The notes under the pieces are model-generated. The model made no database searches, was not told the DNA's origin, and worked only from the letters and a program-made list of their open reading frames with translations. A program made the position numbers and the translations under genes. From Gammaproteobacteria bacterium (GTDB lineage: Bacteria > Pseudomonadota > Gammaproteobacteria > Burkholderiales > Burkholderiaceae_C): a stretch of 47,579 nt of DNA. Below, piece after piece: positions 33,302 through 41,811 of this stretch. Numbering within the stretch: the first letter of the stretch is position 1; every line of letters begins with the position of its first letter. The DNA lies in NCBI GenBank assembly GCA_025359085.1, contig JANYHL010000135.1, positions 1-47,579 of the forward strand, in the 5' to 3' direction.

Positions 33302-33832
33302 TCAGCACGTCGGCGCGTCAGGCCGGGCTGTTGAAAATCCGGCCACTTGGGCCGGTTCTTGCGATTGACGCGGCTGTTTCAGCAATTCCGTCAGCACCGC
33401 CATCCACGATTGGGTGGGTATCTGCGCCAAGGTTTTGGACAAGAGCTGTGGAAGCAGCCCGGCCAACAGGGACGACGTGAAGAGAAGACGCCACGGCCGT
33501 GCCCAGGCCAAAGCGCCACCTAACAGTAGCGCGCCCACCACCAGCCCCAGCGGATGACGCTGTGCCAGGGGCTGTACCACAGTCTTCACGGTTTCGCCGG
33601 CCAGTAGGCTGGCGACACGCCAAGGGTGCTCTGCCCACCAACTTCGCACCGCCTGGATCACGATACCCGCTACAGGAATTGATTTCAGGCTGTCGAGCCA
33701 GGCCAGCCTTGTGCCACTGGTGCGCGCGCTGGCGGCGTGGCCCGCTGGGGCAGCGATGTCACGCATGGCAAGACGCAAACGCTCGCGCGACAGGTTCAGC
33801 CGCTCGGAGGGTGTCGGTACCGGTGCACTCAT
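33302..33832 (-). CDS. Hypothetical membrane protein, third gene of a yqjD-yqjE-yqjK-like set
   Basis: A 176-residue protein. The N-terminal MSAPVPTPSERLNLSRERLRLAMR is basic and helical, and hydrophobic stretches lie at about 100-135 (LGLVVGALLLGGALAWA and LLFTSSLLAGLLPQLL). It overlaps the upstream holin-like gene by four bases (ATGA). Position and order resemble yqjK after yqjD and yqjE in E. coli, and the SRERLR start is reminiscent of that protein, but YqjK is shorter (about 100 residues). The function is unknown; the operon suggests an envelope role in stationary phase or stress. Confidence 0.65.
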   Translation of the reverse strand: MSAPVPTPSERLNLSRERLRLAMRDIAAPAGHAASARTSGTRLAWLDSLKSIPVAGIVIQAVRSWWAEHPWRVASLLAGETVKTVVQPLAQRHPLGLVVGALLLGGALAWARPWRLLFTSSLLAGLLPQLLSKTLAQIPTQSWMAVLTELLKQPRQSQEPAQVAGFSTARPDAPTC

Positions 33833-34212
33833 GAGGTACTCGCTTCGCGCAGCATGGCCAGATCGGCCTTCATTTGTTGTCGAATGTTTTCAAAACCGCT
33901 GGAATCACCCGGTGACCGAGCCGCCAGCAAACACCCTGCAGCCACGGCCATGGGCAATAACGGCACGGCAATCAAGACCCACGGCGCATGGCTGCTGGCC
34001 GCAGGTGCCACGGCCCAAAGCATCAGCGCCACCCCCGCCAACATCGCGCCCACTGCCAGGCAACACAAGGCCAGCGCATAAAGCAACAAACGTCTCTTCC
34101 AACTGGCTGAGACATGGGCCGCCTCGGCGGCGACCAGTTCGGCATAAGCCTCCGCGTGGTCGGCCAGCAGTTGCGGCCGGGTCGCGATGAGGAGAAACAG
34201 GGGGTGAATCAT
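33829..34212 (-). CDS. YqjE-like (phage holin superfamily) membrane protein
   Basis: A 127-residue protein starting MIHPLFLLIATRPQLLADHAEAYAELV, with two long hydrophobic segments (about 44-71 and 80-100) and a charged C-terminal tail with FENIRQQMKADLAML. Size, topology and position after a DUF883 gene match the YqjE/holin-X type family, chromosomal proteins not involved in phage lysis. I use the ATG at 34212, 12 bases after GGAG. A TTG three codons upstream is the alternative. It overlaps the next gene by four bases. Confidence 0.7.
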   Translation of the reverse strand: MIHPLFLLIATRPQLLADHAEAYAELVAAEAAHVSASWKRRLLLYALALCCLAVGAMLAGVALMLWAVAPAASSHAPWVLIAVPLLPMAVAAGCLLAARSPGDSSGFENIRQQMKADLAMLREASTS

Positions 34213-34296
34213 GAGGATCAAGCTCCAGAATCAAAAAATTAAGGCGAGACTAGAACCGCCCCGGGGCAGCGCAAGGTCTACCTTAACAGGCTCTGC

Positions 34297-34327
34297 GGCA
34301 ACGGCAGCCACCCGGGCTGCCGTTGCC
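34297..34327. terminator. Strong hairpin downstream of the DUF883 gene
   Basis: GGCAACGGCAGC, loop CACCCGG, GCTGCCGTTGCC: a perfect 12-bp stem. It stands 13 bases past the DUF883 stop and before the yqjE-like gene on the same strand. It may terminate, attenuate or stabilise the DUF883 transcript. No T run is visible on the minus strand after it. Confidence 0.6.
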
Positions 34328-34340
34328 TGATGAAAGACCG

Positions 34341-34685
34341 TTAGCGGCGATCCCGCGAACTTGCCATCATGCTGATGAGTGCCATCAGCGCGGCTCCGGT
34401 CGCAGCGGCGATCAGCACCGACTTGATGGGCTCGTCCTTGATGTAGTTCAGCGTGTTGTCCGAGGCGCGCAACGCCTTGTCACGCAGTTGCCTTGAGGTG
34501 TCGCGCACGCTGTCCGCACCACGATGCGCAAGTGCGCTGGCCTGGTGACGCAAGTCCTGCACGCTGCCGGCCAGGCTGTCGAGTGCTTCATTGGCCACGC
34601 GTTGGGTAGATTCGATGGCGTGGGTGGCCGACTCTGCGGCTTGGTCGGCCAGGCTGGAAGGTTCTTGGATCTTTTTGTTAAACAT
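34341..34685 (-). CDS. DUF883 (YqjD/ElaB) family ribosome-associated membrane protein
   Basis: A 114-residue protein with a long amphipathic helical N-terminal part (about 8-80, rich in Ala, Asp, Arg and Ser). A single C-terminal membrane segment follows (SVLIAAATGAALMALISMM) and the basic end SSRDRR. The phrase YIKDEPIKSVLIAAATG is typical of DUF883 proteins. E. coli YqjD and ElaB anchor inactive ribosomes to the inner membrane in stationary phase. The role here is inferred from the family. The downstream genes match the yqjE and yqjK positions. Confidence 0.88.
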   Translation of the reverse strand: MFNKKIQEPSSLADQAAESATHAIESTQRVANEALDSLAGSVQDLRHQASALAHRGADSVRDTSRQLRDKALRASDNTLNYIKDEPIKSVLIAAATGAALMALISMMASSRDRR

Positions 34686-34778
34686 GATGGTTCCTTAGAG
34701 AAAGTTGAGGTTTGATGAAATTTGTAGCGATCAGGCATCGAGCCTGGCGGTGAACCGAGCCCGCCTTGGCGTGCGGTG

Positions 34779-34943
34779 TTAGCTCTTCTTGATTAGGCCA
34801 AACAGGAAACTGGCAACAGCCAGAATTGCAAACACAATAAACAAGATTTTGCCGATGCTGACGGCACTGGCGGCGATGCCGCCAAATCCGAACAAAGCAG
34901 CAATCAAGGCAATGACAAAAAATACAACAGCGTAGTGCAACAT
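34779..34943 (-). CDS. DUF1328 (YtjA) family small membrane protein
   Basis: A 54-residue protein, [20 protein letters not shown] then [15 protein letters not shown] and a second hydrophobic segment ending GLIKKS. This is the whole DUF1328 family pattern. CAGGAGCCCAGAT gives a good ribosome-binding site. The family is stress-induced in several bacteria but has no assigned function. It lies upstream of the DUF883 gene on the same strand, 93 bases away, and fits the stress-membrane theme of the region. Confidence 0.9.
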   Translation of the reverse strand: MLHYAVVFFVIALIAALFGFGGIAASAVSIGKILFIVFAILAVASFLFGLIKKS

Positions 34944-35146
34944 ATCTGGGCTCCTGTCTGAAGGAAGCGGCTAACCGCTTCGGGTGATCAAAATAAATAG
35001 GCCGCGAACTGTGCCGGGACAGCCAGGCAAGTGTGATCTTTGTTGTCGGTCCAGACGATAAGCAGGCCTGCCATCGTCTTGTCGGGGAACTACGTCAATC
35101 GGCGTAGGAATGCGCTGACACTACCTTGTCAAAGGCAAGAATCAGC

Positions 35147-36019
35147 TTAGCCAGGCTCTTTTCCTTCAGTTGAGCGCAGCGATGATGGCGGCAGCTTCAC
35201 CGAAATCAAGGTCCCCCGCGTCGGCTCGGACACCAGGCTCAAGGTTCCGCCTTCCGCCTCAACCCGAAAACGCATGCCCACCAGCCCGTAGGCAGAGCGC
35301 GCCTGCACACGGGTATCGAAGCCCACCCCATCATCACGAACAGAGACCGCCACATGACCATGGTCAACAGCCAAACTCACCCAGACCCGCGACGCATGCG
35401 CGTACTTTAGGATGTTGGTGGTGGCTTCCTGGACCAAGCGGTAAATCATCAATTCGGCATTGGCCTGCAATTCCACGGCCGCTAAGCTGCAATGAACCTC
35501 GATGCCCGAATTCTCGGCAAACTCACGCGTCAGAATTTCCAGTGTTGCCACCAGGCCCAGGTTACCCAGTGCCGACGGGCGCAAGTCTTCAATAATGCTG
35601 CGTCCAAGCGCAATGCCGCTGTTGAGCGTGCTGACCAGGTGGGCCAATAGTTCCAGCGCCTCAGGCGCCTTATCGGCCAGGCGCGATTTGATGCGAGCCG
35701 CATCCAGCTTGGCCGATGTCAGCAAGGCGCCCAGATCGTCGTGCAAATTGCGCGCCAGGCGATGACGCTCGTCTTCTCGAGCGGTCTGCAGGTGGTGCGT
35801 CAACTCAGTCAACTGCGCCGTGCGCAGCAGGACCTCGGTTTCGAACCGATCACGCTCTGCCTGAACGGTGCGCTGCATTTCCTGTTGCATTTCCTGTAGC
35901 GTTGAGCGCTGGCGCCGGTAAATCAGGAGCGCCACCAGACTGATGATCAGCAACGCTGCAGCTAGCCCCGCCATTAGCAGGACAACAAGGCCGGGTTCGA
36001 CAACATCCAGTGCATCCAT
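35147..36019 (-). CDS. NarL-type sensor histidine kinase
   Basis: A 290-residue kinase with one N-terminal membrane segment (about 11-34) and a coiled-coil stretch (QRSTLQEMQQEMQRTV). The HisKA_3 box EDERHRLARNLHDDLGALL has phospho-accepting His 93. The HATPase domain carries the N box VQEATTNILKYAHA and the G1 box DDGVGFD. There is no recognisable periplasmic sensor domain, so the signal is probably membrane-borne or comes through a partner. It is divergent from the response regulator at 36076 with a 56-base gap, making that its probable partner. I start at ATG 36019; a TTG six codons upstream is possible. No specific name is supported. Confidence 0.88.
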   Translation of the reverse strand: MDALDVVEPGLVVLLMAGLAAALLIISLVALLIYRRQRSTLQEMQQEMQRTVQAERDRFETEVLLRTAQLTELTHHLQTAREDERHRLARNLHDDLGALLTSAKLDAARIKSRLADKAPEALELLAHLVSTLNSGIALGRSIIEDLRPSALGNLGLVATLEILTREFAENSGIEVHCSLAAVELQANAELMIYRLVQEATTNILKYAHASRVWVSLAVDHGHVAVSVRDDGVGFDTRVQARSAYGLVGMRFRVEAEGGTLSLVSEPTRGTLISVKLPPSSLRSTEGKEPG

Positions 36020-36075
36020 TCTTAACCCCTGCCCCAAAGTGTGGGATCATGCAGCAAAGAACGCTGCCACACACC

Positions 36076-36708
36076 ATGATTCGAATTGCCATTGTTGACG
36101 ACCACGCGATGATCCGCGCCGGATTGCGCCAATTTTTCTCCGACCAGGTGGACTTCACCGTGGTCGCCGAAGCAGTCAATGGCCGAGGGGCGCTTGACAT
36201 CGTGCGCAAGGGTGAGATCGATGTACTCCTGCTCGACATCTCCATGCCAGACCAAAGCGGCGTTGATGCACTGATCGCCATTCGGGCCCGTGCACCTGAT
36301 TTGCCGGTACTGATCTTGAGTGGCTTTGCGGAAGAATATTACGCCACCACCTTGCTGCGCCAAGGTGCCAGTGGCTATTTGAACAAAGACTGCGACCCGG
36401 AGGAAATAGTTAAGGCGATTCGGACCGTGTGTCGCGGGCGCAAGTACATCACGGCAGGGGTTGCCGAGCTTCTGGCAGAGAGTTTGAGCGAAGGTGCTGA
36501 CAAGCCGCTTCACGAAAATTTGTCTGAACGTGAGTTGCAGGTTTTTTTGCGTCTGTCCAACGGAGAGGCCATCGGCCATTTGGCGGTCAGTATGTCGCTG
36601 AGCGTTAAAACGGTCAGCACCTACCGAACCCGGGTGATGGAAAAAATGAAACTTGAAACCAACAGCGACCTGACCTATTACGCATTGAAAAACGGCTTGA
36701 TCCAGTAA
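36076..36708 (+). CDS. NarL/FixJ family response regulator
   Basis: A 210-residue regulator. The receiver domain (about 1-118) has the acidic pair VDDH near residue 8, the phospho-acceptor in LLLDISMPDQSG and the conserved lysine in GYLNKDCDP. The LuxR-type DNA-binding domain (about 145-210) carries LSERELQVFLRLSNGEAIGHLA and SVKTVSTYRTRVMEKM. It should activate or repress genes once phosphorylated by the divergently encoded kinase. The start at 36076 places the receiver domain at the N terminus; the longer frame from 36010 would overlap the kinase start. It ends eight bases from the convergent single-domain regulator. Confidence 0.9.
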   Translation: MIRIAIVDDHAMIRAGLRQFFSDQVDFTVVAEAVNGRGALDIVRKGEIDVLLLDISMPDQSGVDALIAIRARAPDLPVLILSGFAEEYYATTLLRQGASGYLNKDCDPEEIVKAIRTVCRGRKYITAGVAELLAESLSEGADKPLHENLSERELQVFLRLSNGEAIGHLAVSMSLSVKTVSTYRTRVMEKMKLETNSDLTYYALKNGLIQ

Positions 36709-36716
36709 CCCCATAC

Positions 36717-37136
36717 TCAGGCCGACGTGGCGTGACCTGAGGGGCTGCTGTCGTCAACTGGTTCCACCGGCAGCTGAGCGCAGTACTCGATGAGCGCATC
36801 GATGTCGTTGGACTTGTCAAACACCCGGTCGGCACCAAGTTCAAGGCATTTGCGCCGAATATCCGGCGTGGCATAGTTACTCAGTACCACCAGCCTCTGC
36901 CGCTGCGCCAACCCACTTGCTGCCCTGAGCACTCCCAAGCCGGAGCCAGCTTTCAGAAAAATATCAACAATGATCAGGTCGACATGATTGTCTGGCTGCA
37001 TCAGCCAGTCTATGGCCGTGAATTCATCGACCGCAGTGCCCACCACCTTGACCGGTGCAAGCTCTTCCAGCGTGACGATCAGGCTCTCGCGTATGACCGG
37101 GTTGTCTTCGACGATGTAAGTCTTGAGCTGATGCAT
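36717..37136 (-). CDS. Single-domain response regulator
   Basis: A 139-residue protein consisting of one receiver domain only. It has VEDNPVIRESL with the acidic pair, the phospho-acceptor in DLIIVDIFLKAGSG, and the conserved lysine in RVFDKSNDI. The tail of about 20 residues (PVEPVDDSSPSGHATSA) has no output domain. Such proteins work by protein contact or as phosphate sinks or relays. It lies tail-to-tail with the NarL-type regulator and near the kinase, so a branched phosphorelay is possible (inference). ATG at 37136 starts just before the first receiver strand; a GTG 13 codons upstream is the alternative. Confidence 0.85.
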   Translation of the reverse strand: MHQLKTYIVEDNPVIRESLIVTLEELAPVKVVGTAVDEFTAIDWLMQPDNHVDLIIVDIFLKAGSGLGVLRAASGLAQRQRLVVLSNYATPDIRRKCLELGADRVFDKSNDIDALIEYCAQLPVEPVDDSSPSGHATSA

Positions 37137-37367
37137 GGCCTGTAGCGTTGCTTTTGTGAAGTCGAAAAAATTCACTCGACTATGCCTGTGTCAACCCGAA
37201 AAGACCATCGGGCGCCAACCCCCCTCGTTGTCAGAAAATTCCTACAACACCAACTTGTGAGACGAAACGCAGGGCGACCCGTCCCGAGATCACAGGCAAG
37301 GCTAAGATGAGGTGCTGGCATACTCACACAGCTCCTCTTTTTTCGTTTTATCTACCGGAGATCGTCC

Positions 37368-38555
37368 ATGTCACGTGAAGTCGTAATCGTCAGCGGTGTG
37401 CGCACCGCTATTGGTACTTATGGCGGCAGCCTGAAAGACATTGCCCCCACCGAACTGGCCGCGCAGGTGGTACGTGAGGCGCTCAAGCGCGCCAATACCG
37501 AGGGCCAGGATGTCGGTCATGTGGTTTTTGGCCATGTCGTCAACACCGAACCCAAAGACATGTATCTCTCGCGCGTAGCAGCCATCAACGGCGGTTGCGT
37601 GCAGGGCACACCGGCATTCAACGTGAACCGTCTGTGCGGCTCAGGTCTGCAAGCCATCGTTTCTGCCAGCCAAAGCATTTTGCTGGGTGACTGTGACATT
37701 GCGATCGGGGGCGGCGCCGAATGCATGAGCCGGGCGCCTTATGCCAGCCTGAATATGCGCTGGGGTGCGCGCATGGGAGACACCAAGATGGTTGACATGG
37801 TGGTCGGTGCGCTGCACGACCCGTTTGACACCGTCCACATGGGCGTCACCGCCGAAAACATTGCGGCCAAATGGGGCATCACGCGCGCCGACCAGGACGC
37901 GCTGGCAGTCGAGAGCCACAACCGAGCGCAGCGCGCGATTGAAGCCGGCTATTTCAAGAGCCAGATCCTGCCGGTCATGCTGAAAAGCAAAAAGGGTGAG
38001 GTGGCTTTCGACACCGACGAACACTATCGCCCCAATTGCACCCTGGCTGATCTGGCCAAGCTCAAGCCCGCGTTCCTCAAGGAAAATGGCACGGTCACGG
38101 CCGGCAACGCCTCCGGCATCAACGATGCCGCCGCCGCTGTGGTGCTGATGGAAGCTGCCACCGCCAAAGCGCGTGGCTTAAAGCCCCTGGCCCGGCTGGT
38201 GGCTTACGCGCATGCCGGCGTGGACCCCAAATACATGGGGATCGGCCCGGTACCGGCCAGTCAAATGGCCCTGAAGAAAGCGGGCCTGACTGTGAACGAT
38301 CTCGACGTGATCGAGGCCAATGAAGCCTTTGCTGCGCAGGCCTGCGCCGTCAGTCGCGATTTGGGCCTGAACCCGGCCAAAGTCAACCCGAATGGCTCCG
38401 GCATTTCGCTGGGCCACCCGATCGGCGCCACCGGGGCACTGATCACGGTCAAGGCACTGTATGAACTGGAGCGCATGGGTGGCCGCTACGCGCTGGTCAC
38501 CATGTGCATCGGGGGCGGGCAGGGCATTGCCGCTATTTTCGAGCGCGTGTCCTGA
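37368..38555 (+). CDS. bktB: Beta-ketothiolase / acetyl-CoA acyltransferase (BktB-like)
   Basis: A 395-residue thiolase that condenses acyl-CoA with acetyl-CoA, or cleaves 3-ketoacyl-CoA. The acyl-accepting Cys 90 is in [10 protein letters not shown]. The other catalytic residues are His 350 in GHPIGATGA and Cys 380 in [15 protein letters not shown] is also present. From memory the sequence is very close to Cupriavidus BktB throughout, including [16 protein letters not shown] and [17 protein letters not shown]. BktB feeds polyhydroxyalkanoate synthesis with C4-C5 units there. GGAGATC precedes the start. No pha genes are in the window; the next gene is an unrelated kinase. Confidence 0.9.
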   Translation: MSREVVIVSGVRTAIGTYGGSLKDIAPTELAAQVVREALKRANTEGQDVGHVVFGHVVNTEPKDMYLSRVAAINGGCVQGTPAFNVNRLCGSGLQAIVSASQSILLGDCDIAIGGGAECMSRAPYASLNMRWGARMGDTKMVDMVVGALHDPFDTVHMGVTAENIAAKWGITRADQDALAVESHNRAQRAIEAGYFKSQILPVMLKSKKGEVAFDTDEHYRPNCTLADLAKLKPAFLKENGTVTAGNASGINDAAAAVVLMEAATAKARGLKPLARLVAYAHAGVDPKYMGIGPVPASQMALKKAGLTVNDLDVIEANEAFAAQACAVSRDLGLNPAKVNPNGSGISLGHPIGATGALITVKALYELERMGGRYALVTMCIGGGQGIAAIFERVS

Positions 38556-38583
38556 TTGACCGACGAGCAGCGGGCAGCGCTCC

Positions 38584-40494
38584 ATGGCACGGGTGAAGCA
38601 TTGGAGTCTGGGCGCCAAGCTGATGCTGGTGGGGGCGCCATTTTTGCTGCTGGTATTCATTTCCACGGTGGCAACGCTGTGGGTTTCCTGGCAACTCGAT
38701 GGCGGCGCGGCAGCGGTCAATGAAGCTGGTCGCATGCGGATGCAGTCTTACCGCATGTCTTTGGCCATCGGCACGGGTGAAACCGGTGAACTGAGCGCGC
38801 AAGCCCGAGAATTTGACCGCAGTTTGGCCACCTTGCGCCAGGGTGACCCGGATCGACCTTTGTTTGTGTCATGGGACGACCGCTCTACGGCCCGGTTTGC
38901 CCTTGTCGAGCAAGACTGGGCCGAGTACCAAGCCCGCTGGATGACGGGCCAACCCCGCGTCTTGACTGACTTGCGGGCACAGACCGTGGCCTTTGCCTCC
39001 CACATTGATGCTTTCGTCGCCAGCATTGAGGCGCATATCGCCAAATGGACGGCGCTGCTGCATTTGCTGCAGATCAGCATGCTGACGCTGGTAATCCTGG
39101 GTGCAGCGGTGCTGCTTTACACCGGTTATCTTTTTGTCCTGGAACCCGTGAGCCAGCTCAAACAGGCGATTGAGAAAATCCAGTCCGGTAATTTTGACGC
39201 CCGGGTTGAGCGCGTGACCAGTGACGAGTTCGGCACCCTGGCCGATGGTTTCAATGAGATGGCGGCCCATCTGCAGTCCATGTACCAAAACCTGGAAAGC
39301 AAAGTTGCTGAAAAAACCGCCCAGTTGCAAGAGAAAACTGCACGACTGGAAAGTCTCTATGAAGTCACCGCTCTGGTGAGCAACGCCACCTCACTGGAGG
39401 TGCTTGCGCAAGGCTTTACCAAAAGCCTGGCGCGCATCGCCCGCGCCGACGGCGTTGCCTTGCGCTGGTCAAATCAGGCCAGCCAGCGCCATCTGATGCT
39501 GGCGGCCCACGGCCTGCCGGTGTCCATGGTGGATGCTGAGCACTGCATCTACACCGGCGACTGCCATTGTGGTGCGGCCAACGCTGAAGCCGGACTGAAC
39601 GTGATCCCTATTCGCAATATCGCCGAATCATCGCTGCAACATTGCGCCAGGGCCGGCTTTGAGACCGTGGTCACCCTTCCGGTGCGCCTGCATGAGCGTT
39701 TGATGGGAGAGGTCGATTTGTTTTTCCACGCGCGCGTCAGTCCAACGCTGTCGGAGCGCTCCCTGTTGGAAGCACTGAGCCGACATCTGGCCAGCGGCAT
39801 GGAAAATCTGCGCCTCAATGCCCTTGAAATGGAAGCGGCTGTATCGCAGGAACGCCACCTGCTGGCGCGTGAGTTGCATGACTCGATTGCCCAGTCCCTG
39901 GCTTTCTTGAAAATTCAGGTGCAACTGATGCGCGATGCCCTCAAGACCAAGGACCCGGTAGAAATTGCAAACGTGCTGGAAGAAATCGATATTGGCGTGC
40001 GTGAAAGCTACGGTGATGTGCGTGAGTTGTTGCTGCATTTCAGAACCCGCACCAATACCGAGGATATTGAACCAGCGCTGGCCACCACCTTGCGCAAATT
40101 CGAGCATCAGAGTGGCATCAAGGCGACACTCACGATGCAGGGGCAGGGCATGCCGCTTTCGCCCGACCTGCAAATACAGGTGCTGCACATTATTCAGGAG
40201 GCCCTCTCCAACGTGCGCAAGCACGCCCACGCATCGCAAGTCTGGCTTGATGTGCAGCAACTGCCCGCCTGGCGTTTTGAGGTACGTGACAACGGCATTG
40301 GCTTTGAGACCGGCAATGATGCTCTCGACGAAACGCATGTGGGTCTGCGTATCATGTCAGAGCGCTCGCAGCGCATTGGCGCCGAACTGGATGTTCTGTC
40401 TGCGCCGTCGCACGGCAGCTCGATTATTTTGACCTTGCCGCGGCCAGCACACCCGATCGCCAAAGTCAAGCCGGTGGCGTCCATCAAGGCTTGA
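38584..40494 (+). CDS. narX: NarX-type nitrate/nitrite sensor histidine kinase
   Basis: A 636-residue kinase. It has a first membrane segment (about 12-34) and a periplasmic sensor with the P-box-like sequence AAAVNEAGRMRMQSYRMSL, which in NarX binds nitrate. A second membrane segment (about 157-180), a HAMP linker (PVSQLKQAIEKIQSGNFDARV) and a coiled coil follow. A GAF-like central module has a cysteine group (C321, C327, C329, C354). The HisKA_3 box ERHLLARELHDSIAQSL has His 432, and the ATPase domain has DNGIGFE. It overlaps or nearly touches the narL-like gene. No nitrate reductase genes are in the window, so the targets are unknown; the ligand is inferred from the P-box. Confidence 0.85.
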   Translation: MARVKHWSLGAKLMLVGAPFLLLVFISTVATLWVSWQLDGGAAAVNEAGRMRMQSYRMSLAIGTGETGELSAQAREFDRSLATLRQGDPDRPLFVSWDDRSTARFALVEQDWAEYQARWMTGQPRVLTDLRAQTVAFASHIDAFVASIEAHIAKWTALLHLLQISMLTLVILGAAVLLYTGYLFVLEPVSQLKQAIEKIQSGNFDARVERVTSDEFGTLADGFNEMAAHLQSMYQNLESKVAEKTAQLQEKTARLESLYEVTALVSNATSLEVLAQGFTKSLARIARADGVALRWSNQASQRHLMLAAHGLPVSMVDAEHCIYTGDCHCGAANAEAGLNVIPIRNIAESSLQHCARAGFETVVTLPVRLHERLMGEVDLFFHARVSPTLSERSLLEALSRHLASGMENLRLNALEMEAAVSQERHLLARELHDSIAQSLAFLKIQVQLMRDALKTKDPVEIANVLEEIDIGVRESYGDVRELLLHFRTRTNTEDIEPALATTLRKFEHQSGIKATLTMQGQGMPLSPDLQIQVLHIIQEALSNVRKHAHASQVWLDVQQLPAWRFEVRDNGIGFETGNDALDETHVGLRIMSERSQRIGAELDVLSAPSHGSSIILTLPRPAHPIAKVKPVASIKA

Positions 40495-40502
40495 AACCAG
40501 TC

Positions 40503-41201
40503 ATGCAAATAATTTCTCCGCCGCCGCCGATTCGCATTCTGGTCGTTGACGACCACACCTTGTTTCGTCGTGGACTGACCGCCTTGCTGGCGCGCGACCC
40601 CCAGTTGTGTGTCATCGGCGATGCAGCCGATGCCGGTCAGGCCTTGCGCAAGGCGCAGGAACTGCAACCGGACCTGATCCTGCTTGACAACCACTTGCCA
40701 GGCGTGCGCGGCGTGGACGCCCTGCCCGCTCTGCGTGAAGCCGCGCCCAAGGCCGTGATCCTGATGTTGACCGTCAGCGAAGACGAAAACGACCTGGCGG
40801 CGGCGCTGCGCGGTGGCGCTGCCGGCTATCTCCTGAAAACGATTGAAGGCGATGCCTTGACTGCCGCCATCGGGCGTGCGATGCAGGGCGACAGCATGGT
40901 GGCGCCCGAGATGATGAACAAGCTGGTCGCAGCCTACCGGGGGACAAGCAAAGACGTCCTCGGCATCGGCGCAGCGCTGCCGCCAGCCGTCAACATCGGT
41001 CCCGCCTTGAGCAGCCTGTCGCCGCGCGAACGCGACATCTTGCGCGGCATTGCGCGTGGCGCGAGCAACAAAGAAATTGGCCGCGAACACGGTATTGCCG
41101 AAACCACCGTCAAGATTCATGTGCAGCACATTTTGCGCAAACTCGACGTCAGTTCGCGCGTGCACGCCGCTGTCATCGCCACTGAGCAAGGCCTGCTCTG
41201 A
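40503..41201 (+). CDS. narL: NarL-type response regulator
   Basis: A 232-residue regulator paired with the NarX-type kinase just upstream. The receiver domain has VVDDHTLFRRGL, the phospho-acceptor in LILLDNHLPGVRG and the lysine in GYLLKTIEG. The LuxR-type domain has LSPRERDILRGIARGASNKEI and TTVKIHVQHILRKLDVSSRVHA, close to E. coli NarL. A TTG at 40491 that overlaps the kinase stop (TTGA) is another possible start and would add four residues; I prefer the ATG at 40503. It should control genes of nitrate respiration. Confidence in the pair is high; exact ligand range (nitrate or nitrite) is unknown. Confidence 0.88.
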   Translation: MQIISPPPPIRILVVDDHTLFRRGLTALLARDPQLCVIGDAADAGQALRKAQELQPDLILLDNHLPGVRGVDALPALREAAPKAVILMLTVSEDENDLAAALRGGAAGYLLKTIEGDALTAAIGRAMQGDSMVAPEMMNKLVAAYRGTSKDVLGIGAALPPAVNIGPALSSLSPRERDILRGIARGASNKEIGREHGIAETTVKIHVQHILRKLDVSSRVHAAVIATEQGLL

Positions 41202-41216
41202 GTGGATGAAGGACGA

Positions 41217-41447
41217 TTACCTGCTGCTCTGGCCCTGCAAGTCGTTGCCTGGCTGGTCTGGCGGATCAACCGGCTGGTGATCCTGATTGTGCTTGTCGCC
41301 CCAAGCCAGCCAGTCCTCGCCGAAGAGTTCCACCGGATGCGGTGAGCGTTCGTTCGAGCATGCCATTGACTCGATGGAGCAGTATTGATCGCAGCCCCAG
41401 CAAACACGTTCTGGTTTGGCCGGATGGATGGGAAATTTCTTGTTCAT
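41217..41447 (-). CDS. DUF3079 family protein
   Basis: A 76-residue protein starting MNKKFPIHPAKPERVCWGCD, then QYCSIESMACSNE and HPVELFGEDWLAWG. This is the DUF3079 signature, with four cysteines (C-W-G-C, Y-C, A-C) that could bind a metal such as zinc. The hydrophilic tail (HNQDHQPVDPPDQPG) is variable. Function is unknown. It is convergent with narL, with a 15-base gap, and so is expressed from its own promoter upstream of 41447. Confidence 0.85.
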   Translation of the reverse strand: MNKKFPIHPAKPERVCWGCDQYCSIESMACSNERSPHPVELFGEDWLAWGDKHNQDHQPVDPPDQPGNDLQGQSSR

Positions 41448-41811
41448 CGCTTTGCTGGTAAAAATGGCGCTGCCTGATTATCATGCCGCCAACAATTCCG
41501 AAAGAAAACAGCTATGGCCAGGGCGATGCCACACTTGGGCAGCGCAGCGAATCTTGTTTTGAAAATTATTTATCCATTTCAGGCCGCTAGCCCCCGTGTA
41601 ATATAGCTCTATAGCTATTAATTTAATATCGAACAAGTGCTATTCCCAAGGCGTCGATACGGCGTCTGTTCACGCCTTGATATGGCGCAACAGCGCCGTC
41701 TACCGATTCACGCTATAAACTGAAAATTCACGCTGGCGCCTTGCAATGCAGTAAAAATCTGCGCTGGCGCGGCTTGTCCTGCACGCTCCCACTCACCTGA
41801 AAGGCTTCTGT
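41448..41811. other. Intergenic region between divergent DUF3079 and osmF genes
   Basis: About 364 bases. It contains dispersed repeat B copy 5 (41578-41632) and a direct repeat ATTCACGCT (near 41705 and 41727) around AT-rich sequence that may mark the osmF promoter. No gene or RNA is visible. Confidence 0.45.
41578..41632 (-). repeat. Dispersed repeat B, copy 5
   Basis: Minus strand TTAATAGCTATAGAGCTATA followed by TTACACGGGGGCTAGCGGCC. Same block order as the other copies, diverged in the centre. It lies about 180 bases before osmF. Confidence 0.6.

Noticed and set aside
33829..34212. Phage lysis cassette suggested by the holin-like protein
   Set aside because: No endolysin or other phage gene is nearby; the gene order fits the chromosomal yqjD-yqjE-yqjK set.
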